DNA of 64,000 nt from NCBI RefSeq assembly GCF_007197755.1, contig NZ_CP041636.1:2144001-2208000 (forward strand), given 5' to 3'. The position numbers were made by a program, and so were the translations under genes. This document shows, one piece after another, positions 9,420 through 17,489 of the stretch. The stretch is from Ferrovibrio terrae. Its GTDB lineage: Bacteria; Pseudomonadota; Alphaproteobacteria; Ferrovibrionales; Ferrovibrionaceae. The notes beneath the pieces are model-generated. The model had not been told where the DNA came from. It did not search any database and saw only the letters and a list, made by a program, of their open reading frames with translations. The stretch's first letter is position 1, and every line of letters begins with the position of its first letter.

Positions 9420-9713
9420 ATGACCACCACCACCTCGACTCGCTTATGGCTGATTACCGGCGCTTTGCTCAGCGTTGCCGCGGCGGCGCCGGTTTCGGCG
9501 CAGCCGGGCCTGCAGACCGAGGCGGATCGCATCCAGGCCGAAACCCGCCGGGTGGAGCAGGAGCGCGAGCAGCGCTTCCAGCAGCAGCAGGCTGAACGCC
9601 GCATCGAGGCCGACCGGCAGGACCAGCGCCGGCAGCAGGAGTTGCGCTTGCAGGAGCGCACGCCGCCGTCCTCACGCCCCACACCGCTGATCCCGCAAAA
9701 CCCGAAGAACTGA
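9420..9713 (+). CDS. Small secreted Gln/Arg-rich protein of unknown function
   Basis: The 97-residue product has a clear signal peptide (hydrophobic core LWLITGALLSVAAAAPVSA, cleavage near residue 28). The mature part is almost entirely Glu, Gln and Arg and is predicted to form one long charged helix (about residues 33-78). A short Pro-rich tail, RTPPSSRPTPLIPQNPKN, ends it. I recognise no family. The start ATG at 9420 follows a weak AGGGCAGG. It stands between the UPF0260 gene and kdsC. Confidence 0.7.
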   Translation: MTTTTSTRLWLITGALLSVAAAAPVSAQPGLQTEADRIQAETRRVEQEREQRFQQQQAERRIEADRQDQRRQQELRLQERTPPSSRPTPLIPQNPKN

Positions 9714-9821
9714 GCGGCTGACGTAGCGATACGTCCTCCCGGATACTGGAACGCCGCCCGGCTTCCCCGCTAATCTGCGCGCCTGCGTCAGCCATGCCCC
9801 GTGTGGGGCCGGGGGATCTCC

Positions 9822-10334
9822 GTGTTCAGCCTGCCAGCCATCGATGCCGACCTTGCCGCCAAATTCCGCGCGGTGAAGCTGCTGTCGCTCGATCTTGACG
9901 GCACACTGACCGATGGCGGGCTTTACTATGCCGAGGACGGCAGCGAATTGCGCAAATATCATGTGCAGGACGGCTTCGGGATTCTGCTGGTGAAGGATGC
10001 CGGCATCGAGGTTGCGCTGATCACCCGCAGCGACACGCCAGCCATCCAGAAGCGCATCGACCGGCTGAAGATCCGTTTCGGCCTGATGGGCATCTATGAA
10101 AAGCTGCCGCGCCTGAAGGAAATCTGCGCCGAGCTCGGCATCGGCCTCAACGAAGTCTGCCATGTCGCCGACGACGTCAACGACATGGACGTGATGGAGG
10201 CGGTGGGGCTTCCCATAGCCGTGTCGAATGCACGGCCGATGGTGAAGAACGCCGCTGCCTATATCACCGAAACCGCTGGCGGCGCCGGCGCCGTGCGCGA
10301 AGTCTGCGACCTGCTGCTGGCGCACCAGGTCTGA
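9822..10334 (+). CDS. kdsC: HAD-family 3-deoxy-D-manno-octulosonate 8-phosphate phosphatase (KdsC)
   Basis: KdsC removes the phosphate from Kdo-8-P in lipopolysaccharide core synthesis. The protein is a cap-less C0 HAD phosphatase with the nucleophile in DLDGTLTDG (Asp24, Asp26) and motif IV ADDVNDMDVM. The length of 170 aa matches KdsC. The GTG at 9822 has GGGGGA six bases upstream and is preferred over the in-frame GTG at 9801. WaaA, which uses the CMP-Kdo made downstream in the same pathway, is coded 1 kb away on the other strand. Confidence 0.88.
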   Translation: MFSLPAIDADLAAKFRAVKLLSLDLDGTLTDGGLYYAEDGSELRKYHVQDGFGILLVKDAGIEVALITRSDTPAIQKRIDRLKIRFGLMGIYEKLPRLKEICAELGIGLNEVCHVADDVNDMDVMEAVGLPIAVSNARPMVKNAAAYITETAGGAGAVREVCDLLLAHQV

Positions 10335-10366
10335 TCGAACATATCTGAACGGGAAGGGGAGTCCTC

Positions 10367-11272
10367 ATGGCCATCGATTTTCAGGGCCGCGTTGCCATTG
10401 TCACCGGAGCCGGCGCGGGTCTGGGCCGTAGCCACGCGCTGTTGCTGGCGGAGCGTGGCGCCAAAGTGGTGGTCAACGATCTGGGCGGTGGCGTGGATGG
10501 CACCGGCGGCTCGTCCAAGGCAGCCGACCTGGTGGTGGCCGAGATCAAGGCCAGGGGCGGCGAGGCCGTGGCGAATCATGACAGCGTGTCGGACGTGGCG
10601 TCTGCCGCCAATATCGTCAAGACGGCGATGGATGCCTTCGGCCGCGTCGATATCCTGGTCAACAATGCCGGCATCCTGCGCGACAAGAGTTTCGGCAAGA
10701 TGGAGATCGCCGATTTCGACACCGTGGTCGACGTGCATTTCCTAGGCTCGGCCTATGTCACCAAGGCGGCCTGGCCGATCATGCAGCAGCAGCAGTATGG
10801 TCGAATCGTCATGACCTCGTCGAATTCCGGCCTCTACGGCAATTTCGGCCAGGCGAATTATGCCGGCGCCAAGATGGCGGTCGTCGGCCTGATGAACTCG
10901 CTGAAGCAGGAAGGCGCCAAATACGGCATCTTGGTCAACACCATTGCGCCGGTCGCGGCCACGCGCATGACCGAAGCGCTGCTGTCGCCTGAACTGCTGC
11001 CGCATCTGAAGCCTGAATATGTTTCGCAGGCGGTGGCGTATCTGTGCTCGGAAGCCTGTGGTGCGACCGGCGACATCATCTCGGCCGGTGCTGGCTTCTA
11101 TGCCAAGATGCAGGTCATGGAATCGCAGGGCATGTTCTTCGGCATCGATGCCAAGGTGACGGTCGAAGACTTCGCCGCCAATTATGCGAAGATCACCGAT
11201 ATGTCGAAGCCGCAGCATTTCGGCTCGTCGATGGAAGAAGTGGCGCATATCGCCAAGCCCTTTATCAAATAG
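10367..11272 (+). CDS. SDR family oxidoreductase, (3R)-hydroxyacyl-CoA dehydrogenase type
   Basis: This 301-residue short-chain dehydrogenase has the cofactor motif TGAGAGLG near residue 14 and the catalytic pair Tyr165/Lys169 (NYAGAKMAV). The insert NDLGGGVDGTGGSSKAADL is characteristic of the dehydrogenase domain of peroxisomal multifunctional enzyme type 2, so acyl-CoA substrates are likely. The C-terminal 60 residues extend beyond the usual SDR core. GGGAAGGGGAG precedes the ATG. Confidence 0.87.
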   Translation: MAIDFQGRVAIVTGAGAGLGRSHALLLAERGAKVVVNDLGGGVDGTGGSSKAADLVVAEIKARGGEAVANHDSVSDVASAANIVKTAMDAFGRVDILVNNAGILRDKSFGKMEIADFDTVVDVHFLGSAYVTKAAWPIMQQQQYGRIVMTSSNSGLYGNFGQANYAGAKMAVVGLMNSLKQEGAKYGILVNTIAPVAATRMTEALLSPELLPHLKPEYVSQAVAYLCSEACGATGDIISAGAGFYAKMQVMESQGMFFGIDAKVTVEDFAANYAKITDMSKPQHFGSSMEEVAHIAKPFIK

Positions 11273-11283
11273 GGCTTGCGTCG

Positions 11284-12606
11284 CTAAATAGCCGGCAGGC
11301 GCTCCAGCACCGCCTGGCTCAGGCGCTCGATCACCGCGTCTTCGGCGCTGGCAAAGCGCTGGCCGGCGGCGGCAATCGCCTCGCGCCGTGCGTCATCCTG
11401 TAACAGGCTGGCCACGGCGTCGGCGATGCCGGGCACATCCTGCACCTGCAGCGCGCCGCCCTCCATCAGCAGCCCGGCGGTTGCTTCGCTGAAATTGAAC
11501 ATCTGCGGGCCGAACAGCACGGCGCAGCCGAGCCGCGCCGGCTCCAGCGGATTCTGGCCGCCATGCGGGATCAGTGAGCCGCCCATCATCACGACAGGGC
11601 AGAGGCGATACCACAGGCCGAGTTCGCCCATCGTGTCGGCGACATAGAGATCGGTGTCCTGATCCGGCAGTTCGCCGGCCGAGCGCAGTGCGATCCGCAG
11701 ATCGCCTTGCGCTGCCAGCTCCTGCTTCAATGCCGCGCCGCGATCGGGATGGCGCGGCACGATCATGGTCAGCAGGCCGGGTAGCTGTGGTTTCAGCAGC
11801 CGGTGCGCGGCCACGATCTGCGCTTCTTCGCCGGGATGCGTGCTGGCGGCGAGCCAGAGCGGCCGCCCTGTCGGCAGGGGCTCGGCCAGTCGCGCGCGCC
11901 ACTCGGTCAGCAGCGCGTCATCGGCGGGCAGCGGCGGTGCCGCCTGCTTCAGGTTGCCGGCCTCCAGCACTCGGGGCGCGCCAAGGCGCTGCAGACGTTC
12001 GGCATCGCCGCCGGTCTGCGCGTAGATCGTGTCGAAGGCCGCCAGCAGCCAGCGCGCGGTGTTGGGCGCCAGCAGCCAGCGCGACACCGAGCGTTCCGAC
12101 AGCCGCGCATTGGCCAGCAGGGCGGGAATGTTGCGCTGCCGCAGTTCGTTCAGGATGCCGGGCCAGAAATCAGACTCGCTCCACAGCACCAGGTCCGGCC
12201 GCCAGTGATCGAGGAAGCTGTCCACCGCATCGGGCAGGTCGACCGGGATGAACTGATGAATGATGCCCGTCTCGGCGAGCCGCTGCTCGACCAGCGCGGC
12301 CGAAGTGACAGTACCGGTGGTCAGCAGCAGCGTGATGTCGGGCCGCTGCCGATGCAGGTGTTGTAAAAGCGGCAGGAGCGCCTGCGCTTCGCCCACGCTG
12401 GCGCCGTGACACCAGACCAGCGGGCCGGGTGGGCGCGGGCGTACGGACTGACCGAAACGCTCACCCAGACGCGCGGCATTTTCCTTGCCCTGCACCACGC
12501 GGCGCTGCAGCCACAGGCGCACCACCGGCGTCAGCAGATGGCCGATGCCGCGCCACAGTGCGCGCCGTCCGTCGAAAGCCGGCTGATATTTAGATTGGCC
12601 GTTCAT
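11284..12606 (-). CDS. waaA: 3-deoxy-D-manno-octulosonic acid transferase
   Basis: This inner-membrane-associated GT30 enzyme adds Kdo to lipid A precursors. The 440-residue protein has the conserved HGASVGEAQALLPL with the catalytic Glu near residue 72, the LWSESDFWPG block and the C-terminal GGSLIPHGGQNPLEPA nucleotide-sugar site. An N-terminal hydrophobic segment anchors it weakly. It faces the SDR gene with an 11-base gap. No lpxK is adjacent, unlike many Alphaproteobacteria. Confidence 0.94.
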   Translation of the reverse strand: MNGQSKYQPAFDGRRALWRGIGHLLTPVVRLWLQRRVVQGKENAARLGERFGQSVRPRPPGPLVWCHGASVGEAQALLPLLQHLHRQRPDITLLLTTGTVTSAALVEQRLAETGIIHQFIPVDLPDAVDSFLDHWRPDLVLWSESDFWPGILNELRQRNIPALLANARLSERSVSRWLLAPNTARWLLAAFDTIYAQTGGDAERLQRLGAPRVLEAGNLKQAAPPLPADDALLTEWRARLAEPLPTGRPLWLAASTHPGEEAQIVAAHRLLKPQLPGLLTMIVPRHPDRGAALKQELAAQGDLRIALRSAGELPDQDTDLYVADTMGELGLWYRLCPVVMMGGSLIPHGGQNPLEPARLGCAVLFGPQMFNFSEATAGLLMEGGALQVQDVPGIADAVASLLQDDARREAIAAAGQRFASAEDAVIERLSQAVLERLPAI

Positions 12607-12723
12607 TGCGGCGCAGATTGCCGTAACGGGAGGGGCAATGAAAGGGCTGCGACCAGCCCTTGCGATGTATCCCGGGCGCTGTCAGCCTGTGCTCAAGCAG
12701 ACACAACACGGGAGGGCAGCGCC

Positions 12724-13494
12724 ATGGCGGTGCATGTCGAAAAACGCGGCGCGGTGACCACGGTAATTCTCGACCGCCCGCAGGCGCGCAATGCCGTCGA
12801 CCGTCCGACCGCTGACGCGCTGCGCCAGGCCTTCAAGGATTTCGATGCCGATGACGACGCCAAGGTCGCCGTGCTGTGGGGCGCGGGCGGGCATTTCTGT
12901 GCCGGCGCTGATCTGAAAGCCGTCGCCGATGGCGACCAGCGCAACGATGTCTCGCCTGAAGGTGAAGGTCCGATGGGGCCGACGCGGCTGATGATGTCCA
13001 AGCCGGTGATCGCAGCGGTGTCAGGTTTTGCCGTTGCTGGCGGGCTGGAGCTGGCCTTGTGGTGCGACCTGCGCGTCGCCGAGAATGACGCCACTTTCGG
13101 CGTCTATTGCCGGCGCTGGGGCGTGCCGCTGATCGATGGCGGCACGGTGCGTCTGCCGCGCCTGATCGGCCACAGCCGCGCGCTCGACATGATCCTGACG
13201 GGTCGTGCCGTCGGTGCCGAAGAGGCCTTGCAGATGGGCCTGGCCAATCGCGTGGTGGCCAGGGGGGAGGCGCGTGCTGCGGCGGAAGCGCTGGCCGGGG
13301 AAATCAGTCGCTTCCCGCAGGCCTGCATGCTGGCTGATCGCAGTTCCAGCTATCGCCAGTGGGACATGTCGCTGGATGCCGCCCTGCATGATGAGGCCGA
13401 GGGCGGTCTGCCGATCATCGAGCAGGAAGCCATCAAGGGCGCGGCCCGCTTCAAGAGCGGGCTCGGCCGCCACGGCGACTTTTCGTCGATCTGA
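12724..13494 (+). CDS. Enoyl-CoA hydratase/isomerase family protein
   Basis: This 256-residue crotonase-fold protein has the oxyanion-hole motifs HFCAGADLKAV and AVAGGLELALW. The usual second catalytic Glu is carried in the WGVPLIDGGTVRL segment, here with Asp and Gly rather than the Glu of classic hydratases, so the precise reaction is uncertain. I choose ATG 12724 because GGAGGG lies at 12711-12716; the open frame extends 106 codons upstream without support. Its last 44 bases overlap the 3' end of mutY on the other strand. Confidence 0.88.
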   Translation: MAVHVEKRGAVTTVILDRPQARNAVDRPTADALRQAFKDFDADDDAKVAVLWGAGGHFCAGADLKAVADGDQRNDVSPEGEGPMGPTRLMMSKPVIAAVSGFAVAGGLELALWCDLRVAENDATFGVYCRRWGVPLIDGGTVRLPRLIGHSRALDMILTGRAVGAEEALQMGLANRVVARGEARAAAEALAGEISRFPQACMLADRSSSYRQWDMSLDAALHDEAEGGLPIIEQEAIKGAARFKSGLGRHGDFSSI

Positions 13495-14596
13495 TTTCGG
13501 CAGTCGGCAAAAGCCCGAGCATCTTTTTCATCACGGTGGGCAAAGCCGCCTCCTGCGGCTGCTGCCACTGGCCGTCGAGTTTTGCGGCCTCACGCGCCGC
13601 CACGCGGCCCAGCATGGCGCCGATGCGCAGTTCAAAATGCGTGAACACATGCGCGGCATCGCCATTCAGCATCAGCCAGTCGGTCTGCGCCGGCGCATGG
13701 TCGAGCGCGTCGCCGCTGGTCCAGGGCGTGTCGCGCCACGGCGCACTGGGCACTTCCAGCATGCCGCCCAGCAGGCCTTCCGGCGGGCGGCGGCGCAGCA
13801 GCACCGCGCCATCGTCTGCGCGCTGCAGCAGGAAGGCGATGGTATGGCGCACCGGCCGGGCGGCTTTCGCCGCCTTGCGCGGTAATGTCTCGGCGATGCC
13901 GCGTTTGAAGGCTGCACAGCGCGCCTGCAGCGGGCAGAGCAGACAGTCCGGGCCTTTCGGCGTGCAGACGGTCGCGCCGAGATCCATCATGGCTTGCGCG
14001 AAATCGCCGGGGCGGTGTTGCGGCGTCACCTGTGCGGCGAGTTTGCGCAGTTCGACCCGCGCCTGCGGCAGTGGCGTTTCGACGGCGAACAGCCGCGCCA
14101 GCACGCGTTCGATATTGCCGTCCAGCACGGCGGCGGGTTCGTCGAAAGCGATGGCGGCAATCGCGGCCGCCGTATAAGGCCCGATGCCGGGCAACTCAAG
14201 CAGCCCGGCTTCGCTGTCCGGGAATATGCCGCCATGCTGTTCGCTCACGGCTTTGGCGCATTTGTGCAGGTTGCGGGCGCGCGCGTAATAGCCAAGCCCG
14301 GCCCAGGCCTCCATCACATGCTCGACGGGTGCGTTGGCCAAGTCATGCACGCTGGGCCACAGGGTGAGGAATTTCTCGAAATAGGGTTTGACCGCCGGCA
14401 CGGTGGTCTGCTGCAGCATCACCTCGCTGAGCCAGACGCGATAAGGCGCGGGCGGCGGCGTGCCGGGCGGGCTGCGCCACGGCAGGGTCCGGTGATGCCG
14501 GTCGTACCAATCCAGCACCAATGCGGCAATTTCCGGTGGATTGGTGCGGGCTTTGGGCATGCGGCGACTGTAACATTCGTCGAAAGCCCCTGCCAT
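13451..14596 (-). CDS. mutY: A/G-specific adenine glycosylase
   Basis: MutY removes adenine mispaired with 8-oxoguanine. The 381-residue protein has the catalytic Glu in SEVMLQQTTV, the helix-hairpin-helix LPGIGPYTAAAI with the Asp in VLDGNIERV, the iron-sulfur cluster cysteines (CTPKGPDCLLCPLQARC) and a C-terminal NUDIX-like domain that reads 8-oxoG. The start could also be ATG 14560 (MPKARTNP). It is divergent from the substrate-binding-protein gene and converges with the enoyl-CoA hydratase gene. Confidence 0.95.
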   Translation of the reverse strand: MAGAFDECYSRRMPKARTNPPEIAALVLDWYDRHHRTLPWRSPPGTPPPAPYRVWLSEVMLQQTTVPAVKPYFEKFLTLWPSVHDLANAPVEHVMEAWAGLGYYARARNLHKCAKAVSEQHGGIFPDSEAGLLELPGIGPYTAAAIAAIAFDEPAAVLDGNIERVLARLFAVETPLPQARVELRKLAAQVTPQHRPGDFAQAMMDLGATVCTPKGPDCLLCPLQARCAAFKRGIAETLPRKAAKAARPVRHTIAFLLQRADDGAVLLRRRPPEGLLGGMLEVPSAPWRDTPWTSGDALDHAPAQTDWLMLNGDAAHVFTHFELRIGAMLGRVAAREAAKLDGQWQQPQEAALPTVMKKMLGLLPTAEIRSTKSRRGGRARS

Positions 14597-14661
14597 GCGG
14601 ATGCGCTTGCATCCGGGCTGCGGTCTGCGCCATTTTGTCCCCGCCTGACTGGGAGAAACTC

Positions 14662-15831
14662 ATGCGGCATATCCTTCTGGCAGCGGCCCTGATCGGTCTG
14701 GCTGCACCCGTTTCGTCCTATGCGCAGGACAAATCCGACATCGTCGTCGGCACCATCACCGACCTGTCCGGCCCCGCCGCTGTCTACGGCCATGCCGTTG
14801 TCAATGCGATGCGTCTGCGTTTCGATGCCGTGAATGCCGCCGGCGGCATCCGTGGCCGCAAGCTGAAGCTCGTGGTGGAAGATCACCAGTTCCAGGTGCC
14901 GCGCGCCGTGCAGGCGGCCAGCAAGCTGCTCAAGCTTGACCGCGCCCAGGTTTTCGTGGGCTCGCTCGGCACCTCGCAGGTACAGGCCGTGCTGCCGCAT
15001 CTGCGCCAGGCCGGTGTGGCCAACCTGTTCCCGATGGCGGCCAGCCGCGAGCTGGTGCATGCGCCGGATTCGATCAGCTGGATTTCCGGCTCGCTGTATT
15101 ACGACCAGATCCGCGCCGGCGTGAAATGGATGGTCGAGACGAAATCCAAGCAGGCGATCTGCGTGATGGCGCAGAGCACCGATTACGGCGAGGAAGTGCA
15201 GCAGGCGGTGAAGGACCAGCTGGCGCAGCATGGCCAGAGCATCAAGGCGGTGGTGACGCATCGCCCGATCGACACGGATTTCTCAGCACCCGTGCAGCGC
15301 CTGCGCAATACCGGCTGCGACCTCGTTGTGCTGGCCACGCTGCTGCGCGACACCATCCTGCCGATGGCTGCCGCGCGCACCTCGGGCTGGGACGTCGATT
15401 TCCTCGGGCCCTCCACCACGCATGACTATCTGCTGGCCAGCGCACCCGGCGGCGCCACGCAGGGGCTGTACAGCGTGTCGTCGGTGGCATTGCCCGACCG
15501 CGCCACCGCGCCGGCCGAGGTGGTGGCCTGGATGGACGCTTACAAGGCGCGCTTTGGGGCTGAGCCGAATGCCGGCGCGATCTATGGTGCCACCATTGCC
15601 GATCTGGCCGTGCTGGCGCTGGACCGTGCCGGGGGCGACACCAGCATGGCGAAGCTGACCCGTGGCGTCGCCAGCATCCGCGGCTGGCGCGACCTGTTCG
15701 GCGGCACGCTGCAGGCCTTTGGCGATGGCGGTCGCCAGGGCACCCGGCAGGCCTATGTCTACCAGCTGCGCGGGGCGCGGTATGAGAAGCTCACCAGCGA
15801 GGCAGTGGGCTACCAGGCTGGTCTGCGCTAG
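14662..15831 (+). CDS. ABC transporter substrate-binding protein, branched-chain amino acid type
   Basis: A signal peptide (MRHILLAAALIGLAAPVSSYA) leads into a periplasmic type I binding protein of the LivJ/amide-binding family. The start of the mature chain, DIVVGTITDLSGPAAVYG, and the FPMAASREL hinge are typical. GGGAG precedes the ATG at 14662; the open frame upstream of it is not translated in any plausible way. No permease or ATPase genes accompany it, so it is an orphan receptor whose ligand cannot be read from sequence. Confidence 0.9.
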   Translation: MRHILLAAALIGLAAPVSSYAQDKSDIVVGTITDLSGPAAVYGHAVVNAMRLRFDAVNAAGGIRGRKLKLVVEDHQFQVPRAVQAASKLLKLDRAQVFVGSLGTSQVQAVLPHLRQAGVANLFPMAASRELVHAPDSISWISGSLYYDQIRAGVKWMVETKSKQAICVMAQSTDYGEEVQQAVKDQLAQHGQSIKAVVTHRPIDTDFSAPVQRLRNTGCDLVVLATLLRDTILPMAAARTSGWDVDFLGPSTTHDYLLASAPGGATQGLYSVSSVALPDRATAPAEVVAWMDAYKARFGAEPNAGAIYGATIADLAVLALDRAGGDTSMAKLTRGVASIRGWRDLFGGTLQAFGDGGRQGTRQAYVYQLRGARYEKLTSEAVGYQAGLR

Positions 15832-15840
15832 ACTGGCGGC

Positions 15841-16221
15841 ATGAACTACCTGATCGTTTTTCTCGGCGCCGGCATCGGCGGGGCCATGCGGCATGGCGTG
15901 AATGTCGCGGCCCTGCGCCTGCTCGGCGCGAATTTCCCGTGGGGCACGCTGGCGGTCAACGTCGCCGGCTCTTTCGTCATGGGGCTGGTGGCCGAGTATT
16001 TCGCGCTGAAAAGCGGCCTGCCGCAGCAATGGCGGCTGTTCCTCACCACCGGCATTCTCGGCGGCTTCACCACCTTCTCGGCCTTCTCGCTGGAGGTCGC
16101 ACTGCTCTACGAACGCGGCGAGCTGATGGCGGCCGGCCTTTACGTGCTGGGCTCGGTCGTGCTGGCCGTGGTGGGGCTGTTCGCCGGCCTGTATGTGATC
16201 CGCAGCATCGTGGTCCCGTGA
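15841..16221 (+). CDS. crcB: Fluoride ion exporter/channel CrcB (Fluc)
   Basis: This is a 126-residue inner-membrane protein with four hydrophobic helices. It has the family fingerprints GAGIGGAMRHG, WGTLAVNVAGSF and GGFTTFSAFSLE, the last two lining the fluoride pore as a dual-topology dimer. The ATG sits nine bases after the upstream stop. Its TGA overlaps the GTG start of the DciA gene. I see no fluoride riboswitch in front of it. Confidence 0.95.
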   Translation: MNYLIVFLGAGIGGAMRHGVNVAALRLLGANFPWGTLAVNVAGSFVMGLVAEYFALKSGLPQQWRLFLTTGILGGFTTFSAFSLEVALLYERGELMAAGLYVLGSVVLAVVGLFAGLYVIRSIVVP

Positions 16222-16730
16222 CCGCGCCGAAAAAACCGCCACGCGATCCGGCGCAGCGCACCAATGCGCCAAAAGCACTCGGTGTCTCGCTCGGTCGGCT
16301 GACGCGGCCGATCATGAAGCAGCGCGGCGTCGCGCTGGCCGAGATCATCAACCGCTGGAGCGAGATCGCCGGGCCGCTGCTGGTGAAGGAAACCCAGCCC
16401 GAGAAAATGGTCTATGCCTCGGGCGCGGGCCATGCCGCCACGCTCGAGATCGCGGTCAGTCCGTCGTTTGCGCTTGAGCTGCAGCATCTCTCGCCGCTGA
16501 TCATCGAAAAGATCAACGGCCACTTCGGGTTTCGCGCGGTCGAGAAACTGCGCCTGAAACAGACTCCGATCCACCGCCCCGAGTCGCAGACCCAAGCGGG
16601 ACGCAGCAGTCGGCCCCTCACGACGGAAGAGCAGGCCAAACTCGAAGATTTGCTCACCGGAGTCGAAGATCGCGACCTTCGCCAAGTGCTTGAAAGCCTT
16701 GGCAGATCACTTTTCGGTGCGAGTCGCTGA
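16218..16730 (+). CDS. dciA: DUF721 family protein, DciA-like replicative helicase loader
   Basis: The GTG at 16218 overlaps the crcB stop as GTGA. The 170-residue protein has the DUF721 core (LAEIINRWSEIAGPLLVKET, then the SPSFALELQHLSPLIIEKIN strand-helix unit) between a basic N-terminus and an acidic C-terminal helix. DciA-type proteins load DnaB helicase in bacteria lacking DnaC. The order dciA-dsbA-smc, with mutY close by, is conserved in Alphaproteobacteria and supports the call. A short inverted repeat at 16731-16749 follows the stop. Confidence 0.85.
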   Translation: MTAPKKPPRDPAQRTNAPKALGVSLGRLTRPIMKQRGVALAEIINRWSEIAGPLLVKETQPEKMVYASGAGHAATLEIAVSPSFALELQHLSPLIIEKINGHFGFRAVEKLRLKQTPIHRPESQTQAGRSSRPLTTEEQAKLEDLLTGVEDRDLRQVLESLGRSLFGASR

Positions 16731-16836
16731 CTGGCCTTGAGTCGGCCAGATTCTTGTGGATAACGGCAGAGTCCGGTTGCAGGCCGGACGTGCAACCATA
16801 CAATGCCCCCAACATGTAGGGGGTCGGAGTATCTCC

Positions 16837-17454
16837 ATGAAATATATACAGCGTTTCGTCCTGACCCTGGCGTTCGTCCTCGGTGGTTTCTTAGCACTAC
16901 ACGCGCAGGCCCAGACGGCACCTGCCGCAGCAGACCCGCGTCTGCAGGACATGGTGCTCGGCAAGGCCGATGCCCCGATCACCATCGTTGAATATGCCTC
17001 GCTGACCTGTCCGCATTGCGCGGCCTTCCATGCCGATGTGCTGCCGACGCTGAAGACGGAATACATCGACACCGGCAAGGCGAAGCTGGTCTTCCGCGAC
17101 TTCCCGCTCGACCAGCTGGCCTTTGCCGGCGCGGTGCTGGCGCGCTGCGGCGGGCCGGAGAAGTACTACACCTTCCTCAACGTGCTGTTCGCGCAGCAGC
17201 GCCAGTGGGCCGGCTCGTCCGACCCCAAGGGCGCGCTGGTGCAGATCGGCCGTCTCGGCGGCATCTCGTCGGAGCAGTTCGAGAAGTGCCTGCAGGACAA
17301 GGCGCTGGGCGACTACATCCTGAATTCGCGCCTGGAAGGCAACCAGAAGCATGGCGTCAACTCGACGCCGACACTGATCATCAACGGCAAGGCCGAGTCC
17401 GGCGTGCCGTCGCTGGCCGATTTGCGCAAGAAGCTCGACGCGCTGGCGAAGTAA
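16837..17454 (+). CDS. dsbA: Periplasmic DsbA-family thiol:disulfide interchange protein
   Basis: The 205-residue protein has a signal peptide (to about residue 26, AQA) and a thioredoxin fold with the redox motif Cys58-Pro-His-Cys61 in LTCPHCAAF. The cis-Pro loop is NSTPTLIING. It probably oxidises or isomerises disulfides in exported proteins and may serve as the DsbG/BdbD-like thiol oxidase. The ATG at 16837 follows GTCGGAG. It lies 35 bases before smc. Confidence 0.93.
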   Translation: MKYIQRFVLTLAFVLGGFLALHAQAQTAPAAADPRLQDMVLGKADAPITIVEYASLTCPHCAAFHADVLPTLKTEYIDTGKAKLVFRDFPLDQLAFAGAVLARCGGPEKYYTFLNVLFAQQRQWAGSSDPKGALVQIGRLGGISSEQFEKCLQDKALGDYILNSRLEGNQKHGVNSTPTLIINGKAESGVPSLADLRKKLDALAK

Positions 17455-17489
17455 TCGCCAAGCGCTGCGTTATTTGAAAGGGAGTCCCC

